A DNA stretch of 64,000 nucleotides from Micromonospora sp. U21 (lineage in GTDB: Bacteria > Actinomycetota > Actinomycetes > Mycobacteriales > Micromonosporaceae). The notes under the pieces were generated by a model that ran no database searches, was not told the origin of the DNA, and was given only the letters and a program-made list of their open reading frames with translations. Location of the stretch: the NCBI RefSeq assembly GCF_018070045.1, contig NZ_JAGPYK010000002.1, forward strand, positions 186,001 to 250,000, read 5' to 3'. Positions 53,191 through 64,000 of the stretch are shown here, piece by piece (position 1 is the stretch's first letter; each line of letters opens with the position of its first letter). Made by a program: the position numbers and the translations under genes.

Positions 53191-53366
53191 GGCGGCACCC
53201 CCTGCGGAACGCTCGTCCCGACTGTCTGCTGTGTCCCGGATCGGCTGCCCGTGACGCCACTGTCGACCCCACCGGTGGGGCGCGACGACGGCTGTCGGGG
53301 CGCGGCCCCGCCCGCCGGAGCCGCCGGGCTGGCCACGGTGAAGATTATCAATAGCGGTCACGGTGA

Positions 53367-53499
53367 GTCAACGCAACCGTGGACCTTCTATCGGTGACGG
53401 TCAACCATGAGATCGGTTCTGAACTGCTCAAACCTACGTTCGAATTCATCGCCGCAGGGCTGCTGGGCACATAGCTGATACACAGCTTGCGTCAACGCA
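53367..53499 (+). promoter_or_regulatory. GTCAAC repeats in the SARP/PKS divergent promoter region
   Basis: In the 447-bp gap 53191-53637 the 9-mer GTCAACGCA occurs at 53367 and again at 53491, and GTCAACC occurs at 53400, all in the same orientation. The first and third are 33 bases apart, three helical turns. SARPs bind direct repeats of about 7 bp spaced by whole helical turns, so these are candidate sites. The segment also holds AGCTG/CAGCT symmetry at 53473-53487 and is relatively AT-rich, as expected for a promoter. Confidence 0.4.
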
Positions 53500-53637
53500 G
53501 CGTCACCACCAAGCGTCGCTGGCCGACCCGGCACGGTGACGCCGCCGTGACGAGGACTGCCGCATCGTGTCGACAGTCGTCCAGCGCGCCCGGGGTCCAC
53601 CGGCCACCGGCCCGGACGCCGTGGGGGGAGGCCCAGC

Positions 53638-53976
53638 ATGGACCGATCGCTGATCGTCGCGAAGGTCGTCCCGACCGCCGAGGAGCAGGTCGCCGAGATC
53701 TTCGCCGAGTCGGACGCGACGGAGCTGCCGCGACTGGTCGGGGTCCGGCACCGCTCGCTCTACCGACTGCACGACCTCTACGTGCACCTGCTCGAGACCG
53801 AGCAACCGGCGCAGGGCGCGGTGGAGGCCGCCCGTGGCCATCCCGAGTTCATCCGGGTCAGCGACCGGCTGCGGCCGTACGTCTCGCCGTACCTGCCGAC
53901 CTGGCGCTCGCCGCGCGACGCGATGGCCACCTGCTTCTACCGGTTCGACGCCGTGGACGCCGGGCGGCGGTCGTGA
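53638..53976 (+). CDS. TcmI-family polyketide cyclase, copy 2
   Basis: A 112-residue paralogue of the cyclase at 51955, sharing LIVAKVVPTAEEQVAEIFAE, GVRHRSLYRLHDLYVHLLE and YLPTWRSPRDAMATCFYRFD. A strong GGGGGGAGG precedes the ATG. It opens the plus-strand polyketide operon and overlaps the acetyl-CoA carboxylase gene by four bases. Confidence 0.92.
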   Translation: MDRSLIVAKVVPTAEEQVAEIFAESDATELPRLVGVRHRSLYRLHDLYVHLLETEQPAQGAVEAARGHPEFIRVSDRLRPYVSPYLPTWRSPRDAMATCFYRFDAVDAGRRS

Positions 53977-55766
53977 CCGCCACCGCGCCGCGCGAGGAGC
54001 AGCTCTGGTCCCGCTGCGCCGGCTGCGCGAGCCTGCTGTACCGCAAACGGCTGCGGCGCAACCTGGACGTCTGCCCGGAGTGCGGCGCGCACGCCCGGCT
54101 CGGCGCGCCGGAACGCCTGCGCCAGCTCGTCGACCCGGGATCGCTGCGCCCGCTGCCCGACCGGCTGCCCGAGGCGGACCCCATCGAGTTCGTCGACGTG
54201 CTGCCGTACCCGCACCGGCTCACCGCCGCCCGGGCCAGCACCGGGCTGGCCGAGGCGGTCGTCTGCGGCACCGCCACCATCGGCGGGCACCCCGCGGTGC
54301 TGGCGGTGATGGACTTCCGCTTCCTCGGCGGCAGCCTGGGTTGTGCGGTGGGTGAACTGATCACCCGGGCCGCCGAACGGGCGCTGGACGACCGCGTCCC
54401 GCTCATCCTGGTCACCGCCTCCGGCGGCGCACGGATGCAGGAGGGCGCGCTGTCGCTGATGCAGATGGCCACGGTCAGCCAGGCCATCGCGGCGCTGCGC
54501 GAGGCGGGCCTGCTCACCGTCAGCGTGCTCACCGACCCGACCTACGGCGGGGTGGCGGCGTCGTTCGCCACCAACACCGACCTGGTGCTCGCCGAGAGCG
54601 GCGCCCGGATGGGCTTCGCCGGCCCCCGGGTGATCCGCCAGGTCACCGGCCGAGCCTTGCCGGAGGGCTTCCAGACCGCCGACTTCCTGCTCCGGCACGG
54701 TCAGGTGGACATGGTGGTGCAGCGTCGATCGCTTCGTGGACGGCTGACGGCGCTGCTCGCCGCCACCCGCGCCGGCCGGTCGGGTCGCCCGCCCGTACCC
54801 CGGCAGGAGCCGGCACCGCGTCGCGAGCGCCTGGCCGCCGACGCCCCGGCGCCGGCGCGGCCGGCGATCCCGCCGGCCGGTGCGGACCGGGACCCGCTCG
54901 TGGAGAGTCCGGCCAGCCCGACGGCCGGGGACCGTCCGGGCCCGGCGGCACGCGACCCGTGGGACACGGTGCGGACGGCCCGCCACCCCGGTCGACCGAC
55001 CACTCTGGACTACCTCGACTCGGTCTTCGACGGCTTCGTGGAGCTGCACGGTGACCGGCTCGGCGGTGACTGCCCGGCCGTCGTCGGCGGCGTGGCCCGG
55101 CTGGAGGGCCGGCACGTGATGGTGATCGGCCACCAGAAGGGGCACACCACCGCCGAGCTGGTCGCCCGCAACTTCGGCATGGCCAGCCCCGCCGGGCACC
55201 GCAAGGCGCTGCGGCTGATGCGCCTCGCCGCCCGGCTCGACCTGCCGGTGGTCACCCTCGTCGACACCCCCGGCGCCGACCCCGGGGTGAGCGCCGAGGA
55301 GCAGGGCCAGGCGGCGGCCATCGCGGAGAACATCCTCACTCTCACCGTGCTGCCCACCCCGGTGCTGGCGGTGATCACCGGCGAGGGCGGCAGTGGCGGC
55401 GCGCTGGCGCTGGCGGTCGCCGACCGGGTCCTGATGCTGGAGCACGCCGTCTACTCAGTGATCAGCCCGGAGGGCTGCGCCGCGATCCTCTGGCCGGACC
55501 GGTCCGCGGCGCCGCAGGCGGCCCGCGCACTGCGGTTGACCGCACCTGACCTGCGCCGGCTCGGGGTGGTCGACGAAATCGTGCCGGAGCCGGCAACGGC
55601 CGCGCACGACGACCCGGCGGAGATCGCCCGGCGGCTGCGCGCCGCGTTGCTGGCCAACCTGCTGCCGCTGCTGGACGTACCGCCCGCGATGCTGGTCCGC
55701 CTCCGCAGGCAACGGTTCCGTCGGTTCGGCGCCGCGCGTGCCGGTGCCCGGGCGGGTGTGCGGTGA
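53973..55766 (+). CDS. AccD-AccA fusion, acetyl-CoA carboxylase carboxyltransferase
   Basis: A 597-residue fusion. The N-terminal AccD-like half carries a zinc ribbon ([11 protein letters not shown] and CPECG) and the crotonase-type core [40 protein letters not shown]. After a Pro/Ala-rich linker (about 265-335) the AccA-like half has [40 protein letters not shown] and [19 protein letters not shown]. It transfers the carboxyl group from biotin to acetyl-CoA, giving malonyl-CoA for the PKS. GTG overlaps the cyclase stop, and the stop overlaps accB. Confidence 0.93.
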   Translation: MTATAPREEQLWSRCAGCASLLYRKRLRRNLDVCPECGAHARLGAPERLRQLVDPGSLRPLPDRLPEADPIEFVDVLPYPHRLTAARASTGLAEAVVCGTATIGGHPAVLAVMDFRFLGGSLGCAVGELITRAAERALDDRVPLILVTASGGARMQEGALSLMQMATVSQAIAALREAGLLTVSVLTDPTYGGVAASFATNTDLVLAESGARMGFAGPRVIRQVTGRALPEGFQTADFLLRHGQVDMVVQRRSLRGRLTALLAATRAGRSGRPPVPRQEPAPRRERLAADAPAPARPAIPPAGADRDPLVESPASPTAGDRPGPAARDPWDTVRTARHPGRPTTLDYLDSVFDGFVELHGDRLGGDCPAVVGGVARLEGRHVMVIGHQKGHTTAELVARNFGMASPAGHRKALRLMRLAARLDLPVVTLVDTPGADPGVSAEEQGQAAAIAENILTLTVLPTPVLAVITGEGGSGGALALAVADRVLMLEHAVYSVISPEGCAAILWPDRSAAPQAARALRLTAPDLRRLGVVDEIVPEPATAAHDDPAEIARRLRAALLANLLPLLDVPPAMLVRLRRQRFRRFGAARAGARAGVR

Positions 55767-56455
55767 CCGCCGAGCCCGCCGGAGACCGGGCGGTGTCGAC
55801 GGCTGAGGTGCCCGGCGATCGGGCGGCCCCCACCGCCGAGCTGCCCGGCGTCGACCGTCGGGCCACCGGGCACGACGGCGCGCGCCTCGACCCCGGCCAG
55901 TCCAACGGCCATGGTGGCGTCCGCCTGGACGGGGACCGCCCGCCGGACGGGAGCCGGCCCGACGACGCCGGTGCGGGCGGCGAGGAGGTGCTGGCCGGGC
56001 TGCGCAGGCAGGCGCGGCAGCTGATCGCGGAGCTGACCGGCCCGGTGCGCCGGATCCGGCTGCGCAGCGGGCCGACGGTGCTGGAGGTGGAGTGGCACCC
56101 CGGCGAGGTGGCGCGACCGGACGTACCGCCGCCGCCGGACGAGGCCGTGGCCGCACCGCCTGCCGCGCCGGTGCCCGGCCCGCCGGCGGCGCTGATCAGG
56201 CCACCGGTGCCCGGGCACGCCGCGGTGCGGGCGCCGATCGTCGGCACCTTCTACCGGGCCCCGGAACCCGGCGCGGCGCCGTTCGTCGCGGTGGGCGACC
56301 TGGTCCGACCGGGTCAGCCGGTCGCCATCGTCGAGGCGATGAAGCTGATGAACGAGGTGGCCGCCGACCGCGCCGGCCGGGTGGTCGCGATCCTCGTCGA
56401 GGACGGCCAGCCGGTGGAGTACGACCAGCCGCTGGTCGAGCTGGATCCGACGTGA
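55763..56455 (+). CDS. accB: biotin carboxyl carrier protein of acetyl-CoA carboxylase
   Basis: A 230-residue carrier. The C-terminal biotinyl domain has the attachment Lys194 in EAMKLM, preceded by [21 protein letters not shown]. The N-terminal 75 residues are low-complexity with Asp/Arg/Pro repeats. The middle, [24 protein letters not shown], matches the AccB helical region. It is coupled to the carboxyltransferase gene by GTGA. Confidence 0.94.
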   Translation: MTAEPAGDRAVSTAEVPGDRAAPTAELPGVDRRATGHDGARLDPGQSNGHGGVRLDGDRPPDGSRPDDAGAGGEEVLAGLRRQARQLIAELTGPVRRIRLRSGPTVLEVEWHPGEVARPDVPPPPDEAVAAPPAAPVPGPPAALIRPPVPGHAAVRAPIVGTFYRAPEPGAAPFVAVGDLVRPGQPVAIVEAMKLMNEVAADRAGRVVAILVEDGQPVEYDQPLVELDPT

Positions 56456-56468
56456 CGGCGCGGGGTGA

Positions 56469-59060
<2,592 letters not shown>

Positions 59061-59064
<4 letters not shown>

Positions 59065-60338
59065 CCGGGCGCCGCACGGTGGTGACCGGCGTCGGGGTGG
59101 TCGCCCCCGGCGGCGCCAGCCGGGACCGCTTCTGGAAGACCATCACCGAGGGGCGTACCGCCACCCGGCGGATCAGCTTCTTCGACCCGTCGGCGTTCCG
59201 CTCGCAGATCGCCGCCGAGTGCGACTTCGATCCGGTCGCCGCCGGGCTCACCGAGGCCGAGCGGCGCCGGGCCGACCGGTACGTGCAGTTCGCGCTGGCC
59301 TGCTCCGCCGAGGCGGTCGCCGACGCCGGCCTGGTGCTCACCGACGCCGAGCGGGACCGGGCCGGGGTGGTGCTCGGCACCGCCGTGGGCGGCACCATGG
59401 CCCTGGAGCAGGAGTACGTGACGGTCAGCGAGCACGGCCGGCACTGGCTGGTCGACGCGGCGCGCGGCGGTGCGTACCTCTACCAGGCCCTGGTGCCCAG
59501 CAGCCTGGCCGCCGACGTGGCCTGCCGGCACGGGCTGCACGGCCCGGCGCAGGTCGTCTCCACCGGCTGCACCTCCGGCATCGACGCCATCGGTTACGCC
59601 CACCAGATGATCGCGGACGGTGAGGCCGACGTGGTGCTGGCCGGCGCGGCCGACTCGCCGATCTCGCCGGTCACCGTCGCCTCGTTCGACGCGATCAAGG
59701 CGACCAGCCCGGACAACGACGACCCGGCGCACGCCTCGCGCCCGTTCGACGCCGACCGGCACGGGTTCGTGCTGGCCGAGGGTGCGGCGGTGCTGGTGCT
59801 GGAGGAGGCCGGGCGCGCCCGGCGCCGTGGCGCGCACGTCTACTGCGAGGTCGCCGGCTACGCGAGCCGCAGCAACGGCTACCACATGACCGGGCTGCGC
59901 CCGGACGGGCTGGAGATGGGGCTGGCCGTCACCGACGCGCTCAAGCAGGGACGAATCGCCCCCGAGCAGGTCTCCTACATCAGCGCGCACGGCTCGGGCA
60001 CCCGGCAGAACGACCGGCACGAGACGGCCGCGTTCAAGCGGGCGCTGGGCCAGGCCGCGTACCGGGTGCCGATCAGCTCGATCAAGTCGATGGTCGGGCA
60101 CTCGCTCGGCGCGATCGGCTCGATCGAGATGGCCGCCTGCGCGCTGGCCATCGAGTTCGGCGTGGTGCCGCCGACGGCGAACTGGGCCACGCGGGACCCG
60201 GAGTGCGACCTGGACTACGTGCCGAACGAGGCACGGGAGGTCCCGGTGGACGTGGCGCTCTCGGTGGGCAGCGGCTTCGGCGGCTTCCAGTCCGCGATGG
60301 TGTTCCGCCGGCTGCCCGCCGCGGCGGTGCCGCGGTGA
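59061..60338 (+). CDS. type II PKS ketosynthase alpha subunit
   Basis: A 425-residue beta-ketoacyl synthase. The active-site Cys170 ([14 protein letters not shown]) is present, as are His310 ([14 protein letters not shown]) and His347 ([15 protein letters not shown]). It condenses malonyl units on the ACP together with the chain-length factor encoded next. It overlaps the cupin gene by four bases and the chain-length factor gene by four. Confidence 0.97.
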
Positions 60339-61582
60339 ACGCCCGGGCGGTGGTGACCGGCATCGGCGTCGTCGCGCCCAGCGGTGTCGGCGCGGACGCG
60401 CACTGGCGCACCGTGCTGGCCGGCACCCGGCGGACCGGGCCGATCACCCTGTTCGACCCGTCCGGCTACCCGACCCGTTTCGGCGGGGAGGTGCCCGACT
60501 TCACCGCCGACGGGTACGCCGACAACCGGCAGTTGGTGCAGACCGACCGGTGGACGCATCTCGGCTTCGCCGCCACCCGGTTGGCGCTGGCCGACGCCGG
60601 GCTGCCGGAGCGGGCTCCCGACCCGTACGGCTATGCGGTGACCCTGGCCAGCTCGTCCGGGGGCAACCTGTTCGGCCAGCGGGAGCTGCAACGGCTCTGG
60701 GGCGGCTCGTCGCGCACCGTCGGGGCGTACCAGTCGATCGCCTGGTTCTACGCGGCCAGCGTCGGGCAACTCTCCATCCACCACCAGTTCAAGGGCCCGA
60801 GCGGGGTGCTGGTCGCGGAGACGGCCGGCGGGCTGGACAGCCTGGCCCACGCCGCCCGGGCGGTGCGCCGGGGCACGCCGGTGGTTATCGCCGGAGCCAC
60901 CGAGTGCCCGCTGAGCCCGTACGCGCTGGCCTGCCAGCTGCGCTCGGGGCTGCTCAGTGACGTCGCCGACCCGGAGCGGGCGTACCGGCCGTTCGACGTC
61001 GCGGCCAGCGGCTACCTGCCCGCCGAGGGGGGCGCGGTGTTCGTGGTGGAGGAGCTGGGGCACGCGCTGGCGCGGGGCGCGCGGATCTACGGCGAGGTGA
61101 GCGGCTGGGGCGCGACCCACGACGCCGCGCACACGACGGCGGACAGCGCCGGCGACCCGGCCCAGTACGCCCGGGCGATGCGGCTGGCCCTGGACCGGGC
61201 CGGCGTCGCGGCGGCCGGGATCGACGTGGTGCTGCCCGACGCGCTCGGCGTACCCCGCTACGACCGCAGCGAGGCCGAGGCGCTGCGCGCCGTGTTCGCC
61301 GACCGGCCGCCTCCGGTCACCATCCAGAAGCCGCTGACGGGGCGGGCGTACCAGGGCGGGTCGGCGCTGGACGTGGCCACCGCACTGCTCGCCTTCGCGC
61401 ACGACACGTTGCCCGCCTCCGCCGGCCCGGACGAGGTGGCCGACGGGTGCGAGCTGGACTTCCTCCGTGAACACCGCCGGCCGCGCAGCCGGCTGGCGCT
61501 GGTCTGCGCGCGGGGCTTCGACGGGTTCAACAGCGCGCTGGTCCTGCGCGGGGCCGCGCCGATGAGGGGAGAGGCGTCATGA
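60335..61582 (+). CDS. type II PKS chain-length factor (KS beta)
   Basis: A 415-residue ketosynthase homologue lacking the catalytic Cys. The equivalent position is Thr163 ([11 protein letters not shown]), whereas well-studied factors such as the actinorhodin one have Gln. It pairs with KS alpha to set chain length. Other features ([45 protein letters not shown]) are normal. GTG at 60335 overlaps the KS alpha stop. Confidence 0.95.
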   Translation: MNARAVVTGIGVVAPSGVGADAHWRTVLAGTRRTGPITLFDPSGYPTRFGGEVPDFTADGYADNRQLVQTDRWTHLGFAATRLALADAGLPERAPDPYGYAVTLASSSGGNLFGQRELQRLWGGSSRTVGAYQSIAWFYAASVGQLSIHHQFKGPSGVLVAETAGGLDSLAHAARAVRRGTPVVIAGATECPLSPYALACQLRSGLLSDVADPERAYRPFDVAASGYLPAEGGAVFVVEELGHALARGARIYGEVSGWGATHDAAHTTADSAGDPAQYARAMRLALDRAGVAAAGIDVVLPDALGVPRYDRSEAEALRAVFADRPPPVTIQKPLTGRAYQGGSALDVATALLAFAHDTLPASAGPDEVADGCELDFLREHRRPRSRLALVCARGFDGFNSALVLRGAAPMRGEAS

Positions 61583-61917
61583 TCGAGCAGCGGGCCCGGG
61601 TGGTCTTCCTGGTGCGGGTGCCGGTGCCGCGCACCGAGCAGTTCCTCGCCGCGTACGAGGCGGTCCGGCACCTGGTTGCCAACGGGGTGCCGGGGCACCT
61701 GGTCGACCAGGTCTGTCGCTCGTCGACGGACCCAGAGCAGTGGCTGATCACCAGTGAGTGGGCGAGCCTGGCCGATTTCGAGAGCTGGGAGCGCAGTCCT
61801 GAGCACCGGGACCTGGTGCGCCCGATGCGGGAGTGCTTCACCGACGCCCGCTCGCTGCGCTTCCACATCCACGCCGAGACCCCCACCCCAGTCCTGGCTC
61901 CGGCGCCGCCGGGATGA
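61579..61917 (+). CDS. antibiotic-biosynthesis-monooxygenase (ABM) domain protein
   Basis: A 112-residue protein with ABM-fold features: VVFLVRVPVPRTEQFLAAYEAV, WLITSEWASLADFESWERSPEH. In aromatic PKS clusters such proteins act as anthrone-type oxygenases or accessory cyclases. GGGGAGAGG precedes the ATG, which overlaps the previous stop. It is the last gene of the operon. Confidence 0.85.
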   Translation: MIEQRARVVFLVRVPVPRTEQFLAAYEAVRHLVANGVPGHLVDQVCRSSTDPEQWLITSEWASLADFESWERSPEHRDLVRPMRECFTDARSLRFHIHAETPTPVLAPAPPG

Positions 61918-62416
61918 GCGCGCTCGGCCGTGGCCGCGATGTGTGGCGCGGCGTCCGCCGCTGCGTCAACCGGCGGTGACACCCTGTCGACATACGCGGC
62001 CGATCCTGCCCGTCGAACAGCCTGCCGGCAATCCTGCCAGTCGTCAGTTCGATCCAGCCACTTGCATCTGGCAATGTCTTCGGCAGGCGCCGTATGGTTC
62101 CCCGCAACATCCTGGCAGGCGTACGTGAGGGTCTCGACGCTGGGTGGTGATCGGCAGTGGCGGCAGAGAGTCCAACGGCGACGGACCCCGGACCGACGGG
62201 CGAGGTTCCGTTCATCAGGCACCCGCCGGCCACCTGGCGCGCCGGGGCGGCGGCGATCCCGCGCCCGCGCGACCGGTCGCCCCGTACCACCACCGGCACA
62301 GTGGTCCGCTCGGCAGCCACGCCGCCCTCGGCAGCCACGCCGTGACCGGCCCGCTGCACCGGGTCGACGACCCGGCCCCGACCGCCCGGCGGGCGACAGC
62401 CTGCCCGGCCGGTCGC
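61918..62416. other. gene-free interval after the polyketide operon
   Basis: No gene can be supported in these 499 bases. A GTG-started 62-codon frame at 62157 (MAAESPTATDPGPTGEVPFI) has moderate coding bias and no ribosome site. The part near 62030-62120 is less GC-rich and contains several TGCCAG/CTGGCA hexamers in both orientations, which may belong to a promoter or regulator site. Confidence 0.3.
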
Positions 62417-63355
62417 TCAGCCGGTCAGGCTGACCTCGGCCAGGTAGACGCAGGTCCGCTCCTCGTGGGAGGAGTAGTAGCTGACCCACAGCAGGTCGTC
62501 GTGCCAGACCAGGCCGGGGTAGCTGGTGTCGCCGCCGGAGGGCAGCGCGACCAGTTCGGTCAGCTCGCCCCGCTCCGGGTCCACCGCACAGACCGCCGTG
62601 CGCACCTCGCCGTCGAGCAGGCGCAGCCCAGCTAGCAGCCGCCCGTCGGGGAGCCGCAGCAGTGCCGGCCCGCCGACCTGGACACCCAGGTCGATCCAGC
62701 TCCAGTCCCGGTACGGCGGGCAGGCGCGGCCGAGCTGCGCGGTGGCGTCGTCACCATCGCGGCGCAGCAGGCAGATGGCGCTGCCGTCCGGGTCGAAGAC
62801 CAGCCCCGACTCGTTGGGGTAGCCGCCCTCGAAGAGCGTCGGCACCCAGGGCTGGAGGTCGATGCCGTTCCCGCTGCGGTAGAGCCGGGCGAACCGCGGC
62901 TCACAGGTGGCGTAGCCGACGCCGTACATCGCGCCGTCGTGCCAGGCGGCCCGCCACACCCAGACGCCCGGCTCGCCGACCGGGGCAGGTTCGCCCCAGG
63001 AGTGCCCGTCCGCGGAGAGCCAGGTCATCGTCTGGAACGCCTTGGTGGTCTCGCCGGTGGCCGCCACCGCCAGCAGCTGTAGCCGCCCGTCGGGCCGCAG
63101 GACGAAGCGCGGGTCGCGCAGGTCAGCCCCGGCCCGGCGGACGACCGTCGCGGATGTCCACGACCGCCCGTCGGGGGAGGTCAGCACCCGGATCACGCCG
63201 TCCGCGGAGAGGTGGGTCCGGGCCTCCCGGAAGACGCAGAACCAGCTCCCGGCGTACCGGACCAGGTCGGTGAAGGCGCTGTGCGGCGCGCTGTCGCCGA
63301 TCCGGTGGACGGCGGTGACCTCGGCGGTGGTGCGGCGGGTGGATGACGACGTCAT
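62417..63355 (-). CDS. sialidase-fold (BNR repeat) protein
   Basis: A 312-residue protein of the six-bladed beta-propeller type. Asp-box motifs are visible as TSPDGRSW and SADGHSW, with further blades at FRLYRSGNG-like and DPDGSAICLLRRDGDD segments. The repeated pattern of WVW, Tyr-Gly and Asp boxes resembles exo-alpha-sialidase homologues, but the Arg triad of true sialidases is not clear. There is no signal peptide. ATG at 63355 follows AGGAGG. It is convergent with the polyketide operon. Confidence 0.75.
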   Translation of the reverse strand: MTSSSTRRTTAEVTAVHRIGDSAPHSAFTDLVRYAGSWFCVFREARTHLSADGVIRVLTSPDGRSWTSATVVRRAGADLRDPRFVLRPDGRLQLLAVAATGETTKAFQTMTWLSADGHSWGEPAPVGEPGVWVWRAAWHDGAMYGVGYATCEPRFARLYRSGNGIDLQPWVPTLFEGGYPNESGLVFDPDGSAICLLRRDGDDATAQLGRACPPYRDWSWIDLGVQVGGPALLRLPDGRLLAGLRLLDGEVRTAVCAVDPERGELTELVALPSGGDTSYPGLVWHDDLLWVSYYSSHEERTCVYLAEVSLTG

Positions 63356-63459
63356 GCGCGGCAGCCTCCTGGCGGTGGGGGGAGTGCGGGACGTTCCGGG
63401 CGCCGGCCAGTGCCCGGTCCCCGCTCCGGGTGCCGGGCGGTGCTCCGGACCCGCGCCGA

Positions 63460-63479
63460 CCGTCCGGCCGGCCGGACGG
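63460..63479. promoter_or_regulatory. 20-bp perfect palindrome in a gene-free stretch
   Basis: CCGTCCGGCCGGCCGGACGG reads the same on both strands. It lies in the 432-bp gap 63356-63787, about 105 bases upstream of the sialidase-fold gene start. The rest of the gap holds no supportable gene. It may be a regulator site or an RNA hairpin. Confidence 0.35.
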
Positions 63480-63787
63480 GCCCGGGGCGGGGGGACGACA
63501 GCCGACGCTAGCCGCCCCAGCCGACGCCCGCACGGCCACGGGACGAACGCGCGACGAACTCCCCGGCCGGGTGTGGCTCGCACTGTCGGATTGATATCGC
63601 CCGTGTGACGGCGTCGGCCCGCTGGGGCGGGTTGATGGCGCCGGCCGGTCACGATTGCGGTGGGCCGGCGTCGTGGCGATGCGGGCCTGACCTGGGCAGA
63701 TGCCTGTGACGCGCACGATCGCCGGTGCTCGGATCGGCATCCGGTGTGCGCGCCGGGCCGGTTGCGTCGGTTGGGGAGGTGGCGTCG

Positions 63788-64000
63788 GTGCTCAGCTCGT
63801 TCCTCCAGACCATGGCGACCAAGTTGGTCGAGGAGATCCTCAAGCGACTGGTCGAGTGGCTCGCACCGAAGGCGTTGCGGTCCGTGCCACACCGCGCCAC
63901 GCCGAACTGCCCGCGCTGCGGCGGGTACGGCGTGGCCCGCTGGGCGCCCGGCGGGGTGCGGGCGGTCTTCGTGCTGTCCCTGCTGGCCTTCACGTGGGGC
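63788..64000 (+). CDS. zinc-ribbon/membrane protein, truncated by window edge
   Basis: The first 71 codons read MLSSFLQTMATKLVEEILKR with an amphipathic helix. A CPRCGGYG motif that could be half of a zinc ribbon follows near residue 47. A hydrophobic stretch then begins (AVFVLSLLAFTWG). GTG at 63788 is chosen because GGGGAGG lies nine bases upstream. Function unknown; the gene continues beyond the window. Confidence 0.6.
   Translation, partial: MLSSFLQTMATKLVEEILKRLVEWLAPKALRSVPHRATPNCPRCGGYGVARWAPGGVRAVFVLSLLAFTWG

Noticed and set aside
62157..62345. 62-codon GTG-started ORF after the PKS operon
   Set aside because: No ribosome site, no recognisable domain and Pro/Arg/Thr-biased composition; kept only as a note in the gap description.

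Overview
This 64-kb window is very GC-rich, uses GTG starts freely and packs genes through 4-bp ATGA/GTGA overlaps. Together with a WhiE/TcmN-like type II polyketide locus, a SARP activator, LAL-type LuxR and ECF sigma genes, this points to a filamentous actinomycete, most probably a Micromonosporaceae member such as Micromonospora (inferred from gene content only).

Layout. Positions 1-11,935 hold ordinary accessory genes: small membrane proteins, an LppM-like lipoprotein with a CRP-type palindrome upstream, a NUDIX hydrolase, a decayed FAD monooxygenase beside an AraC regulator, a FUSC-type membrane protein, an alpha/beta hydrolase, a LacI regulator divergent from an MFS transporter with a visible operator, an aldo/keto reductase, and an ECF sigma factor coupled to a membrane protein. 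Positions 12,430-28,970 are a complete-looking cobalamin operon headed by a B12 riboswitch and a 28-codon ORF: cobN, chlI-chlD fusion, cobO, cobB, cobI, cobM (frameshifted), cbiD, cbiE-cbiT fusion, cbiG-cobJ fusion, a 2[4Fe-4S] ferredoxin, cobH and a cbiX-cobA fusion. From chlI-chlD onward nearly every junction overlaps. The set mixes CobN and ChlID (late cobalt insertion) with CbiX, CbiD and CbiG (early-cobalt type).

Positions 29,010-49,066 carry a FluC pair, a methyltransferase with a Nur/Zur-like box, paaK-paaI, a glycosyltransferase, a dienelactone-hydrolase-like gene, a divergent pair made of a cyclase-ATPase with altered catalytic motifs and a LAL regulator, a DUF5995 protein, an APC-type transporter, a secreted beta-helix protein, a YrdC-like gene coupled to an Asp/Glu-racemase-family gene, and an LtrA-like membrane protein. 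A membrane-anchored helix-hairpin-helix protein follows at 49,350-50,366.

Positions 50,591-61,917 are a type II polyketide locus. FAD monooxygenase, TcmI cyclase and SARP are on the minus strand. A second TcmI cyclase, an AccD-AccA fusion, biotin carrier, biotin carboxylase, an ACP-aromatase fusion, cupin, KS-alpha, chain-length factor and ABM protein are on the plus strand. A dedicated acetyl-CoA carboxylase makes malonyl-CoA, the minimal PKS builds an unreduced chain (no ketoreductase is present), and the cyclases and oxygenases fold and oxidise it. The content resembles spore-pigment (whiE) loci. The window ends with a sialidase-fold protein and a partial zinc-ribbon membrane protein.

Two long inverted repeats of similar architecture (8,763 and 49,181) lie between genes. 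No tRNA, rRNA, transposase or CRISPR array was recognised.
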